NCBI RefSeq assembly: GCF_003589745.1
Contig: NZ_CP032364.1
Location: forward strand, 1,488,001 to 1,552,000
Length of the DNA stretch: 64,000 bases
Reading direction: 5' to 3'
Source of the DNA: Lachnoanaerobaculum umeaense
GTDB taxonomy: Bacteria; Bacillota; Clostridia; Lachnospirales; Lachnospiraceae
Below, in pieces: positions 45,993 to 55,200 of the stretch (the first letter of the stretch is position 1; each line of letters starts with the position of its first letter). The position numbers and the translations under genes are program-made. Under the pieces are notes generated by a model. The model saw only the letters and a program-made list of their open reading frames with translations. It had not been told where the DNA came from and did no database searches.

Positions 45993-47718
45993 CTGAATCC
46001 TCCTTTGCCATAATCTGAGAATTATATATCTCCTTATATATTGGACTATTCTCTAAAAGCTCATCATGAGTACCTATACCGACTATTCTTCCATCATCCA
46101 ATACTATTATTCTGTCTGAATTCTTTATAGAAACTATTCTTTGACTTACAATCAATGTAGTGACATTTTCTATCTCTCTAATAGCCTTTCTAAGTCTCGA
46201 ATCAGTAGCATAGTCAAGTGCTGATGATGAATCATCAAGTATCAATATTCCTGCTTTTTTCACCAAACTTCTGGCAATAGAAAGTCTCTGCTTTTGTCCA
46301 CCTGAAAAATTATTGCCATACATAGCTACCTCAGAGTCAAGCTTACCCTCTTTTGAATTGATAACATCCATAGCCTGTGCAATGTCTGCAGCCTCATACA
46401 ATGCTTTATCAGAAGCTTTAGCATCACCCCAAAGCAAATTGTTTCTGATATTGCCTCTAAAAAGTCTGGACTTTTGCTCAACCAATGCCACATTTTTTCT
46501 GATTGACTCAAGACTGTATTCCTTGATATCCCTACCTGCCAGCTTTATACTTCCTCTGCTTATATCATAAAATCTTGGAATAAGATTAATCAAAGAACTC
46601 TTACCGGAACCTGTACCACCTATGATACCTATAGTTTCTCCTTTTTTTACAGAGAATGTGATATCTGAAAGAGCTTCTTCCTTTGACTTAGGATACACAA
46701 ATCCTACATTTTCAAAAGCAATTATTTCACCATCAAAATCCTTTAGATTCAGCTCATCACTTCCACCACTTATAGAAGATTTAATATCAAATATCTCGTT
46801 AATTCTCTTAGCACAAGCACTTGCCTTTGATAAAAGTATTATAAGATTTGCAAACTTTACTAACTCTACCAAAATTTGTGACATGTAGTTTATAAGAGCC
46901 ACCACCTGTCCTGTGGTAAGATTTCCGATATTCACCTGTATAGCTCCTGTTTGCAATATAGCCACTATACCCAGATTTACCACCACATATGTTAGAGGAT
47001 TCAAAAGTGCGGAGATATTTCCGACCAATACCTGATCATTGTATAAATCTTTAGTAGCATTATTATACTCCAAAATCTCACTTGACTCCTTTGAAAAAGC
47101 ACGAATAACCCTTATACCTGTAAGATTCTCTCCTGTCTTTCCAAGTACTTTATCAAGCTTTCTTTGTACATTCCTGTAAAGTTCAATGCTTTTTGACATA
47201 ATGAATGCCACTATTATTGCCAGTATAACGATCACAGTAAATGCAATAAGTGACATCTTTGCATCTATATGGAAGGACATTATAAATGCACCTGCCACTA
47301 TAAATGGTGATCTTAGAACCAATCTAAAAAATCTGTTTACTCCATTTTGAACCTGATCACTGTCATTTGTCACTCTGGTAACTAAAGTATCCCTTCCAAG
47401 TACATCAGTCTCAGCATGTGAAAAGCTCAAAATATGAGCAAATAAATCATCCCTTAGTTTTGTTCCAAAACCTGTTGCCGCCTTTGCACTAAAGTACTGA
47501 GCAATGATAGCGGAGGTAAGTCCAATCATAGCTAAACTTACAAGCAATATACCCATATTTATCACATATTTTGAGTCTTTATTTACAATACCTATATCTA
47601 TTATTCTTGCTATAACAAGTGGAACCAACAGCTCAAATGCCGCTTCCAAAAGCTTAAACAAAGGTGCCAGAACAGACTCTAATTTGTATTCCTTTAAATA
47701 GCGAATTAATCTCAGCAT
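45982..47718 (-). CDS. ABC exporter half-transporter, first subunit
   Basis: A 578-residue ABC half-transporter with six helices and an ATPase: Walker A GGTGSGKSSLINLIPRF, signature FSGGQKQRLSIARSL and Walker B ILILDDSSSALD. The catalytic Glu after Walker B is replaced by Asp (LDDSSSALD), the known degenerate site in the non-hydrolysing half of heterodimeric exporters. This fits a pair with the following gene, which it overlaps. The substrate is unknown. The gene begins 100 bp upstream of the uppP terminator region on the same strand. Confidence 0.93.
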   Translation of the reverse strand: MLRLIRYLKEYKLESVLAPLFKLLEAAFELLVPLVIARIIDIGIVNKDSKYVINMGILLVSLAMIGLTSAIIAQYFSAKAATGFGTKLRDDLFAHILSFSHAETDVLGRDTLVTRVTNDSDQVQNGVNRFFRLVLRSPFIVAGAFIMSFHIDAKMSLIAFTVIVILAIIVAFIMSKSIELYRNVQRKLDKVLGKTGENLTGIRVIRAFSKESSEILEYNNATKDLYNDQVLVGNISALLNPLTYVVVNLGIVAILQTGAIQVNIGNLTTGQVVALINYMSQILVELVKFANLIILLSKASACAKRINEIFDIKSSISGGSDELNLKDFDGEIIAFENVGFVYPKSKEEALSDITFSVKKGETIGIIGGTGSGKSSLINLIPRFYDISRGSIKLAGRDIKEYSLESIRKNVALVEQKSRLFRGNIRNNLLWGDAKASDKALYEAADIAQAMDVINSKEGKLDSEVAMYGNNFSGGQKQRLSIARSLVKKAGILILDDSSSALDYATDSRLRKAIREIENVTTLIVSQRIVSIKNSDRIIVLDDGRIVGIGTHDELLENSPIYKEIYNSQIMAKEDSDEE

Positions 47719-47779
47719 ACTCCTCCTATCTGTACAATTTCTTTATAATAATGCTTTTTAGGTGGATTGTCAAAGTAAA

Positions 47780-47808
47780 AGGCATATACTTTCAACAAAT
47801 ATATGCCT
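47780..47808 (-). terminator. Intrinsic terminator after uppP
   Basis: AGGCATATA...TATATGCCT stem with a short loop, followed by TTTTACTTTG on the minus strand. Confidence 0.8.
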
Positions 47809-47818
47809 CTAATTCATA

Positions 47819-48658
47819 TTATTTCATTTTCATCAAAGTCGATACAAAATACCATACCAATACTATAATTCCAAGACCGATTCTATAGTATCCAAAGAAC
47901 TTAAAATCATTCTTCTTTATCCAGTTAAGCAAGAAATTGATTGAAAATATAGATACAATAAATGAAACAAACATTCCAAGTAGTAGATAAACAACCTCTG
48001 CTACAGTATAATGCAATCCAAATTTAGCCAGCTTCAAAAAGCTTGCACCAAACATTATAGGAATACTTAAAAAGAAAGAGAACTCTGCGGATACAGACCT
48101 TGTAGCTCCCAAAATCATACCGCCTATGATAGTCGCTCCAGATCTTGATGTACCCGGTACAAGTGCAAGCACCTGAAAAAATCCTATAGACAAAGCAGTT
48201 TGATAATCTATTGCATTCACATTTCTAATGCTATACTCTCTTTTTTTATTGGAGTTTTCTATCATTATAAATAAAACACCATAGATAATAAGTGCCATAG
48301 CTATAACGAAACCGTTAAGCAAATGCTCCTCAACCCAATCATCAATCAAAAGTCCAAGCATAGCCGCCGGCAAACATGCAATTATTATTTTCGTCCACAA
48401 TTCCATAGCAAGACGTCTCTTCTTTGGACTCTTACTTTTACTAAATGGATTCAACTTTCTAAAATACATTACAACCACCGCCAAAATAGCTCCAAGCTGT
48501 ATCACCACCTCAAACATTGCTTTGAACTCTTTGCTTGCATTTAACTGAAACAGCTGCTCCACCAAAACAATATGACCTGTGGAGCTTATCGGCAGCCATT
48601 CAGTTATACCCTCTACAATACCAATAATTATAACCTTGAGTATTTCCAGTATATTCAT
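47819..48658 (-). CDS. uppP: Undecaprenyl-diphosphatase
   Basis: A 279-residue, about eight-helix BacA/UppP enzyme recycling undecaprenyl diphosphate to the monophosphate for peptidoglycan synthesis; it also confers bacitracin tolerance. The active-site regions are GIVEGITEWLPISSTGHIVL (residues 13-32) and LVPGTSRSGATIIGGMILG. The start at 48658 follows GAAAGGACTTAT; the longer upstream frame overlaps ung and is rejected. It lies 23 bp after ung. Confidence 0.96.
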   Translation of the reverse strand: MNILEILKVIIIGIVEGITEWLPISSTGHIVLVEQLFQLNASKEFKAMFEVVIQLGAILAVVVMYFRKLNPFSKSKSPKKRRLAMELWTKIIIACLPAAMLGLLIDDWVEEHLLNGFVIAMALIIYGVLFIMIENSNKKREYSIRNVNAIDYQTALSIGFFQVLALVPGTSRSGATIIGGMILGATRSVSAEFSFFLSIPIMFGASFLKLAKFGLHYTVAEVVYLLLGMFVSFIVSIFSINFLLNWIKKNDFKFFGYYRIGLGIIVLVWYFVSTLMKMK

Positions 48659-48681
48659 ATAAGTCCTTTCTATATTGAAGC

Positions 48682-49359
48682 TTAAACATTTTCTATCTGC
48701 CAATCTATTGGAGATATATTGTTCTTTAAAAGAAATTCATTTGCTTTTGAAAAATGCTTACATCCAAAAAATCCTCTATATGCAGATAGTGGACTTGGGT
48801 GAACGCTCTTCAGTACTAAATGCTTAGGGTTATTTAACATCTTTGACTTTGATATAGCCGCACTGCCCCACAACATAAAAACTATAGGTCTGTCGGTATC
48901 ATTAATAATTTTTATTATGGCATCTGTGAAATTCTCCCATCCCTTGCCTTGATGTGAGAAAGCTTTATGAGCTCTTACAGTCAATATAGTGTTCAACAAA
49001 AGTACACCCTGTTTTGACCACTTTAGTAGATTACCATTGTTAGGTATATATGTTCCCACATCATCTTGAAGTTCTTTATATATATTTACCAGCGAAGGTG
49101 GGATTTTCTTTTGAGACTTTGGCACTGAAAAAGACAGTCCATGGGCCTGATTCTCACCATGATAAGGGTCCTGACCCAAAATAACTACCTTTATATCTGA
49201 TAATGCTGTAAGATGTAGAGCCTCAAATATCTTATCTGCCGGAGGATATATAATATATTTGCTATATTCCTCCTTTACAAACTCATACAAGCTCCTATAA
49301 TACGGCTTTCTAAACTCAGCACTGAGTACTTCCTTCCACTCTCCGGTCAATTCACTCAT
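48682..49359 (-). CDS. ung: Uracil-DNA glycosylase
   Basis: A 225-residue family 1 uracil-DNA glycosylase. The catalytic water-activating motif is VVILGQDPYHGENQAHGLSFSV. The uracil-binding and DNA-intercalation loops appear as VFMLWGSAA and VHPSPLSAYRGFFGCKHFSKAN. It removes uracil from DNA to start base excision repair. The ATG at 49359 is chosen as the family start (MSELTGEWKEVL). It is the first gene of a two-gene leftward unit with uppP, directly left of the CRISPR island. Confidence 0.96.
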   Translation of the reverse strand: MSELTGEWKEVLSAEFRKPYYRSLYEFVKEEYSKYIIYPPADKIFEALHLTALSDIKVVILGQDPYHGENQAHGLSFSVPKSQKKIPPSLVNIYKELQDDVGTYIPNNGNLLKWSKQGVLLLNTILTVRAHKAFSHQGKGWENFTDAIIKIINDTDRPIVFMLWGSAAISKSKMLNNPKHLVLKSVHPSPLSAYRGFFGCKHFSKANEFLLKNNISPIDWQIENV

Positions 49360-49423
49360 ATAGAATACCCCGATCATCTGATTTTATTGAAAGATTTAGC
49401 TAAAATATATGTCCTCTTTTATA

Positions 49424-49462
49424 AAAAATAGGTCATATACAGAAGTATATAACCTATTCTAT
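49424..49462 (-). terminator. Stem-loop with T-run left of CRISPR leader
   Basis: On the minus strand AATAGGTTATATAC...GTATATGACCTATT is followed by TTTTAT. No minus-strand gene lies upstream of it, so it may block antisense transcription coming out of the CRISPR leader region, or be left over from a lost gene. Confidence 0.55.
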
Positions 49463-49598
49463 CATAGCTAATTGTCCTATACAAGGTTTTAAAACAATCG
49501 AAGTTATAAATCGATGACGTCTTTTTTATCATATTTTTTTGACATGTAAATAAGGTGATGATTCTATATCTTCTATAGTAATATCTCATTTATAAATC

Positions 49599-49754
49599 AA
49601 AAAGTCTGTCGCTGATTGTATACAATCCTAACACCCCGGAAAGCCCCATTTTAAGCCATTCTTAAAAATAGATTGACAGACTTTTTCGCCTGTAATACAA
49701 TGATTTTAGGTCAAAACAAGAGTTTTCACCTATCACAATGGCTTAAATGCAGGT
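49599..49754 (+). promoter_or_regulatory. CRISPR leader of array 1
   Basis: About 150 bp before the first repeat, nearly the same as the leader of array 2. It holds a perfect palindrome GATTGTATACAATC (49614-49627), the inverted pair AAAAAGTCTGTC/GACAGACTTTTT (49599 and 49675), a second inverted pair CATTTTAAGCCATT/AATGGCTTAAATG (49647 and 49737), and a promoter. The second pair brackets the promoter and ends 5 bp before repeat 1. The region 49360-49598 holds only a stem-loop and AT-rich DNA. Confidence 0.8.
49673..49701 (+). promoter_or_regulatory. CRISPR array 1 promoter
   Basis: A -35 TTGACA, exact 17-bp spacer and -10 TACAAT, pointing into the array; transcription would start about 47 bp before repeat 1. 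The same hexamers and spacing occur in the leader of array 2. The -35 box overlaps an inverted-repeat arm. Confidence 0.85.
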
Positions 49755-50535
49755 GTAAGTACCTTACCTATAAGGAATGGAAACAATCCAAACCACCTAT
49801 TAAGGATCACAGCAATAACAGGGTAAGTACCTTACCTATAAGGAATGGAAACAAGCTTGTCCAACCATTGAAGTCTATATTCATATTGGCGTAAGTACCT
49901 TACCTATAAGGAATGGAAACATATAGCTAAAATATTTTGAATAATACTAGCTATAAGTAAGTACCTTACCTATAAGGAATGGAAACTCAGCTACCGGAAA
50001 CAACTTCCTTGCTTCTTCTTGATTGTAAGTACCTTACCTATAAGGAATGGAAACTATTCCAGAACCTGCGAGTAGCTCGTCCCAAGTGATCGTGAGTACC
50101 TTACCTATAAGGAATGGAAACTATATGATATTGTCGGAGTTATTATCACGGACATAATAACTCGTGAGTACCTTACCTATAAGGAATGGAAACAGATTTA
50201 CTTTAGCCATTTCCTTATCGGTCTTTTGAAGCCCCTTTCCGTAAGTACCTTACCTATAAGGAATGGAAACAGAGCTAGTAACAAATATCTGCATTATCGG
50301 CACTTTTATTGTAAGTACCTTACCTATAAGGAATGGAAACAGTCACTATGTTGCTGAGGCTTTCATTCATCCCTAGTAAGTACATTACCTATAAGGAATG
50401 GAAACAAAAATCATCTTTTCCCTTAACTGCTGGAAATTTCTCTTCGTAAGTACCTTACCTATAAGGAATGGAAACATAAGTATCATGGTGAATACATTTG
50501 ACGGTGTAATCGTAAGTACCTTACCTATAAGGAAC
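49755..50535 (+). CRISPR. CRISPR array 1, 12 repeats
   Basis: A 30-bp repeat beginning GTAAGTACCTTACC and ending AAGGAATGGAAAC. Twelve copies start at 49755, 49823, 49891, 49957, 50025, 50092, 50164, 50241, 50311, 50376, 50446 and 50512. Eleven spacers are 35-47 bp. Two neighbouring repeats (50092, 50164) share GTGAG instead of GTAAG, one (50376) has TACATT, and the last is cut at GGAA. Degeneration at the right end and the leader at the left fix the direction. Cas2 begins 70 bp further right. Confidence 0.98.
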
Positions 50536-50570
50536 ACTCCCACCTATCAAGGAAAACTCCCACCTATCTA
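50531..50570 (+). repeat. 20-bp tandem repeat eroding the end of array 1
   Basis: Two adjacent copies of GGAA-ACTCCCACCTATC-A (18/20 identical) begin inside the last, truncated CRISPR repeat. They replace its final bases and run almost to the cas2 leader. Confidence 0.8.
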
Positions 50571-50605
50571 GGCTGGGATAACAAAATTACTACAAGGAGC
50601 AAGAG

Positions 50606-50866
50606 ATGTTCGTCATTGTCACCTATGATGTGAATGCTAAACGAGATCCTAAGGTGATGAAAACTCTCAGAAAATACCTTACACATGAACAGCGTTCAGT
50701 ATTTGAGGGGCTTATCACACCAGGACGACTAAAGCATCTAAAAGAAGAACTTAAAAGAATTGTGGATGTTTCTGAGGACTGTATTAATATTTATTCTTTG
50801 GAAACTCTTAGATATTCCAAAAAAGAAAGCATTGGAAAACAGGTGTACCATGGGAACATACTATAA
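50606..50866 (+). CDS. cas2: CRISPR-associated endoribonuclease/integrase subunit Cas2
   Basis: An 86-residue Cas2. It starts MFVIVTYDVNAKRDPKVMKT with the conserved Asp after the first strand, then LRKYLTHEQRSVFEGLITPG and a C-terminal strand VYHGNIL. Cas2 dimers bridge Cas1 dimers in the spacer integration complex. AAGGAG lies before the ATG. The rt-cas1 gene begins 8 bp after the stop, so the two form an adaptation operon downstream of array 1. Confidence 0.96.
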   Translation: MFVIVTYDVNAKRDPKVMKTLRKYLTHEQRSVFEGLITPGRLKHLKEELKRIVDVSEDCINIYSLETLRYSKKESIGKQVYHGNIL

Positions 50867-50874
50867 GATATCTT

Positions 50875-52794
50875 ATGAAAAAGCTTACAATGGCAGATAT
50901 TTTTATCCCAGAACAGATTGAAGAAGCCCTATCTCATCTGTCTACCAAAAAAGATACTTGTGGAATAGATGGACTCTATCTTTCTGAATTAAGAGATGAT
51001 TGGAATATTAATGGAGCTAGATACCTTTCTCTACTGCGTGATGGAAAGTACAAACCGGGTATTGTTCAAATCTATGAAATAATAAATTATACAGGTAAAA
51101 GGCGTTCTATATCTTCTTTTAACAGTGTTGATCGCCTTATTTTGCGTTGCCTTGCAACATCTTTAGAAAAGTATTATGATTCCATATTTTCTGCTTGCAG
51201 CTTTGCCTTTCGTCCGGGACTTGGAGTAGATAAAGCTGTAGCATCCTTTGTAAGCAATCTAAATAAAGGATTAGATAAAGTTGTCGTAATTGATATAAAA
51301 CATTACTTTGATTCAATACCTATAGACCGACTTGAAATGATTTTAAAAAGAATTATTGATGATAAGATCCTCATCTCTCTTTTTCATAAATTTTTATACT
51401 GTAGGATTTCAGAGGAAAATATAATAAAAACAAAAAATAAAGGGATTTTACAAGGTTCTCCAATCAGTCCCTTTCTTGGGAATTTATACCTTTCTCTTTT
51501 AGACACACAGCTTGAGTCAATGCAGATTCCATTTTGTCGATACTGTGATGATATTTCTATGTTCTTTTCAAGTTTTGAGGAGGCAAAAGAAGGCTATACA
51601 AAAGTAATCGATATTCTAAAAAATGATTTGGAAATGGATATAAATAGTCAAAAAAGCGGAATATATGAGGGAATAAAGCAGAATTACTTAGGATATAGCT
51701 TTACTAAAAATAAAAAGCAAAATCAGATTCTTGCAATAAAGAAGAAAAAAGCACCACCACAGATATATCAGCATTGGAGTACTACTGCTATTCAAAGAAT
51801 AGACAGAAACTATCACATTATTAATAATGGAATCTTGAATAGAAAAGATTTTACTATACTATTTGAAAATGATCGTGGGAAAAAGTATCTTCCTGTAGAG
51901 GCTACTGAAAGTCTGAATGTATACTCTTCCGTTATCTTTTCCTCTGATTTCTTCAAATATATAGGCGGTAAGAAAATCAGTGTGAATATTTTTGATAAAT
52001 ATGGAGAACTTGCCGGTACCTTTTCACCACCTGAAAGTCTTCATGGTGGACTTACAATGTTAAAGCAAGCTGCCATTTATCTGGATGAAGATAAGAGAAA
52101 GCTTATTGCAAGGAAACTGGAAATAGCTTCACTTCACAATATGCGTTCCAATCTCAAATATTACGAGAGGCATCATTCACATGAAAATCTAAAAAACGGA
52201 ATAAAAGCTTTTTCTGAGTGGATAACTGAAATGAATGAAGCCACAGATGTACCAATGCTTTTAACAATAGAAGCCAGAGCCAGGCAGTTATACTATAGCC
52301 TTTTTCATGAAATTATAGATGATCCGGCATTCCGGTTTACCAAAAGAACTAGGCGTCCCCCTAGGGATCCTCTTAATGCTCTTATAAGTTTTGGGAATAT
52401 GTTTTTATATAATCGTATAGCTACAGAGATTCAAAAAACCTCTTTGGATATTCGCATTGGATTTGTTCATGCCACCAACCGAAGAAGTCAGTCCTTAAAC
52501 CTTGACATTGCAGATCTATTTAAGCCATTGATCGTAGACCGAGCCATATTTACTATAATAAATCGCCATATGATACATGCCTCTGAGCATTTTGAAAAAA
52601 CTGAAGATGGTGGTATATATCTAAATAAAGAAGGAAAGCAAATTTTTATCAATGAACTTGAAAATAAGGTATATCAAAAGCAAACTGAGGAAAATCAACC
52701 ACGAACCTACGATACCAGAATTAGAGAAGAAATACATAAAATATTCAGGTTTGTCTGCTATGATGAGAAATACAAACCATTCAAGTATAACTAA
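50875..52794 (+). CDS. cas1: Reverse transcriptase-Cas1 fusion protein
   Basis: A 639-residue fusion. Residues about 15-300 are a group II intron-like reverse transcriptase: VVVIDIKHYFDSIP (catalytic Asp 140), GILQGSPISPFLGNLYL (190-206) and the active-site FCRYCDDISMFF (YCDD, 223-226, in place of the usual YADD), then NYLGYSF. Residues about 335-639 are Cas1: LPVEATESLNVYSSVIFSSD, TIEARARQLYY (catalytic Glu 466), GFVHATNRRSQS (His 532) and NLDIADLFKPLIVDR (Asp 544). All catalytic residues are intact. Such fusions in type III systems can integrate spacers from RNA by target-primed reverse transcription. There is no N-terminal Cas6 domain. It is cotranscribed with cas2 and ends at a terminator. 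Confidence 0.96.
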   Translation: MKKLTMADIFIPEQIEEALSHLSTKKDTCGIDGLYLSELRDDWNINGARYLSLLRDGKYKPGIVQIYEIINYTGKRRSISSFNSVDRLILRCLATSLEKYYDSIFSACSFAFRPGLGVDKAVASFVSNLNKGLDKVVVIDIKHYFDSIPIDRLEMILKRIIDDKILISLFHKFLYCRISEENIIKTKNKGILQGSPISPFLGNLYLSLLDTQLESMQIPFCRYCDDISMFFSSFEEAKEGYTKVIDILKNDLEMDINSQKSGIYEGIKQNYLGYSFTKNKKQNQILAIKKKKAPPQIYQHWSTTAIQRIDRNYHIINNGILNRKDFTILFENDRGKKYLPVEATESLNVYSSVIFSSDFFKYIGGKKISVNIFDKYGELAGTFSPPESLHGGLTMLKQAAIYLDEDKRKLIARKLEIASLHNMRSNLKYYERHHSHENLKNGIKAFSEWITEMNEATDVPMLLTIEARARQLYYSLFHEIIDDPAFRFTKRTRRPPRDPLNALISFGNMFLYNRIATEIQKTSLDIRIGFVHATNRRSQSLNLDIADLFKPLIVDRAIFTIINRHMIHASEHFEKTEDGGIYLNKEGKQIFINELENKVYQKQTEENQPRTYDTRIREEIHKIFRFVCYDEKYKPFKYN

Positions 52795-52822
52795 AGGAGC
52801 ATTTATTTGCTCCTATTTTTAT
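52795..52822 (+). terminator. Terminator of cas2/rt-cas1
   Basis: GGAGCA-AATAAA-TGCTCC-type stem (plus strand GGAGCATTTATTTGCTCC) followed by TATTTTT, directly after the rt-cas1 stop. Confidence 0.8.
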
Positions 52823-52840
52823 GTCCTTATAATATGAAAT

Positions 52841-52876
52841 AAAAAGGCAGTAGCATCATTTCGATACTACTACCTT
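52841..52876 (-). terminator. Terminator of csx1
   Basis: On the minus strand GGTAGTAG...CTACTGCC is followed by TTTTTATTTC. The same AAGGCAGTAGCAT stem is found downstream of the orphan antitoxin at 59829-59870, suggesting that the two regions share an origin. Confidence 0.75.
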
Positions 52877-52907
52877 ATATTAATTTATCTACCACATACT
52901 TTATTGT

Positions 52908-54470
52908 CTACTTCTTAGCTTTTTTCAAATCAGAAATATAGTTTATAATAAACATTTTTAATTTTGGAAGGCTTACTCTATACTCCGAATTTCCATGGTT
53001 AAATGAATTACGAATTATTTTCAGAATACGATGGCTTTGTAAAAGAGGTACTACTTTATTGCGAAAGTCCTCCATTTTCACATTTCCATAATTATCATAG
53101 TTAATCCATTTACTTTTTGCTTCCAAATCCTCTCCTTTTGCTGCATCTTCAGGATGATAATATCTCAAAGTAGTATTTCTTGGCCTAGCCCAAGTTACAT
53201 CATATTCCCCCGTATTCTCTAATAAATGGTATGCAAAGAAGTTTAACTCTTTATTTGACTTTTGCTGATTGAAACGCAATCTACCTATATATCTATTAAA
53301 TGCAATATATGCGTCTTCATCAAATTTTTTCAATTGTTCCTTATCAAAATACAAAAGTTTTTTATCCCAATAATAATATGGCAACATAGATTCTATAAAT
53401 GTAAGTGCTTGTTGAATCAATCCATGGTCAATACACCAAATAATCAGGTCTAAAATATTTGGATTTGTCAACAAACTTCCATATTCATCTTTTATCTTTT
53501 TTTCAAATATTCCAAGCGTGGTCCCTTTCAAGCTGCTGCCACCATTTTTTTCAAATTCATTTCCAAGTTCCTTCAGTCCCTCCAAAAATGCCTTAGGGTC
53601 AGACATCTGTGCTCCCAAAGAAATCTTTTGCATATGCTTTACAATTTGCTTTGCTGTTTTCTGTACGATTGGATCAGCTCCTGCCAGATATGAAACATCT
53701 TTTTTCATATCAAAATATTCTGACAATATATCTGCATTTCCAAAGTGCAAAAAATCATTAATACCTGAGAAAAAATTAAAAATATTAAATGTTGCACTTT
53801 GATCTTCTATTCTGGCTAAAGCCATATTTATACCACTTATAAGCTTTGGTCTGATAGATTCTCCAACAGATAGCAAAGAAATAACAGCACTCAAAGACAA
53901 TACTACATCCCTTAGACCACCATGCGTATCAATATATAGTCTAAATGATCTTTTTTCTTGCAACTTCTTATATCGAATGAACTCTGCCGCCTCTGAAATA
54001 GCTCCAAGTTCATCTTCAGGAAAATGTATTTCTTCTTCCTTAGTCGCAGGCATCAAAGGAATAGAGGGATCTATATCATCCATCTCCTGCAATCTATGCT
54101 CAACCGGAAGTTCATTCTTATATAATTTTATCACCTTGTAATTTATCTTATGCTTCCCTTTTTCAGGTGACCTGTCAATTCTTTCTATCAAATAAGATAC
54201 TGCACTATAAATATTACCCTTATTGTCAATTCCATTCTTTTCATCCTTTTCCAATGTTTTTCTACTGCAAAGCATTACAATATCGACTTCATCATCAGAA
54301 GGCATTAATTTCAAAAAATATCTGACTACGCTTTCCCCTTGGGATTTGCAATCATCAATAGTAATATCTTTTCCATCATTTCCTACACCCTGAAAGCTGT
54401 CACCTCTTTCCATTCCAGGATAATTTCTTCCATTAAATGTGCTGACTGCCATAAGTATTGTAGCAGACAT
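52908..54470 (-). CDS. Csx1-type CARF-HEPN ribonuclease (TM1812 family)
   Basis: A 520-residue type III accessory protein. The N-terminus MSATILMAVSTFNGRNYPGM and the motif LYIDTHGGLRDVVLS (D181-R187) are typical of the TM1812/Csx1 CARF domain, which binds cyclic oligoadenylate made by Cas10. The C-terminal HEPN RNase motif is RNSFNH (R487-x4-H492). It should degrade RNA non-specifically when the effector detects target RNA. The start at 54470 follows AAAAGGAGGAAT. It is transcribed convergently with rt-cas1 and apart from the effector operon. A deleted paralogue lies at 60236-60710. Confidence 0.88.
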   Translation of the reverse strand: MSATILMAVSTFNGRNYPGMERGDSFQGVGNDGKDITIDDCKSQGESVVRYFLKLMPSDDEVDIVMLCSRKTLEKDEKNGIDNKGNIYSAVSYLIERIDRSPEKGKHKINYKVIKLYKNELPVEHRLQEMDDIDPSIPLMPATKEEEIHFPEDELGAISEAAEFIRYKKLQEKRSFRLYIDTHGGLRDVVLSLSAVISLLSVGESIRPKLISGINMALARIEDQSATFNIFNFFSGINDFLHFGNADILSEYFDMKKDVSYLAGADPIVQKTAKQIVKHMQKISLGAQMSDPKAFLEGLKELGNEFEKNGGSSLKGTTLGIFEKKIKDEYGSLLTNPNILDLIIWCIDHGLIQQALTFIESMLPYYYWDKKLLYFDKEQLKKFDEDAYIAFNRYIGRLRFNQQKSNKELNFFAYHLLENTGEYDVTWARPRNTTLRYYHPEDAAKGEDLEAKSKWINYDNYGNVKMEDFRNKVVPLLQSHRILKIIRNSFNHGNSEYRVSLPKLKMFIINYISDLKKAKK

Positions 54471-55045
54471 AATATATTCCTCCTTTTCTAATATCAACAT
54501 CTAAAAGCAAATTACAATAGAGCTATATATTTTATAACATCTTTTTCATATATTCTTATGGCATCACAAAAATATATGAATTATATCATAATTTTCTTAT
54601 ATTATTCATTTAAAGTTATATTTTCTGACTTATATATTTATAGTATAATGCAATTCCATATTATTTCAATATTAATATATACTATATTCGGGTATATAAT
54701 TATCAAAGCTTATATAACATAATTAATAATAAATATCAGCTATCCGAGTGTCACATACAGGAGTGCCTGTCTATTCTTCTATCAATAAACTTCAAAACCA
54801 AAAGTCTGTCGACCTCATTTTTTGACCGTATGCATTTATATGTGTGTGCCATACTTTTGTATGATACTTGTATGAGTTTTGTATGTGTGCTATTATTTTA
54901 TTCTTTTTTGTTTCTAATATAAAATATTTTTATTCTGTTTTTAGTAGTATATTTATATTATTATCAGATAACAGCGATATTATTTTGCTTTATCACTCTA
55001 TTTTTGCTACAATATATACACTTTTTTATAAGTAATTATGAATAG
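54471..55045. other. AT-rich non-coding gap before leader 2
   Basis: I see no gene in this stretch. It contains a copy of the leader motif AAAAGTCTGTCG (about 54799) out of context, runs of TATATT, and a short repeated ATACTTTTGTATGATACTTG-like tract. It presumably holds the csx1 promoter on its left and may include decayed leader DNA. Confidence 0.5.
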
Positions 55046-55200
55046 AAAAGTATGTCACTGATTGTATACAATTCCAACATCCCCAAAAGCACCATTTTAA
55101 GCCATTCTCAAAAATAGATTGACAGACTTTTTGTACTGTAATACAATGATTTTGGGTGAAAATGAAAGTTTTTACTTATCACAATGGCTTAAATGCAGTT
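55046..55200 (+). promoter_or_regulatory. CRISPR leader of array 2
   Basis: Nearly the same as the array 1 leader over about 145 bp. It keeps the palindrome ATTGTATACAAT (55061-55072), the CATTTTAAGCCATT/AATGGCTTAAATG pair and the promoter. The outer AAAAGTATGTC arm has one mismatch to GACAGACTTTTT. Conservation of these symmetric elements while other positions vary suggests function. Confidence 0.8.
55119..55147 (+). promoter_or_regulatory. CRISPR array 2 promoter
   Basis: TTGACA, 17 bp, TACAAT, the same as in leader 1, pointing rightward into array 2. Confidence 0.85.
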
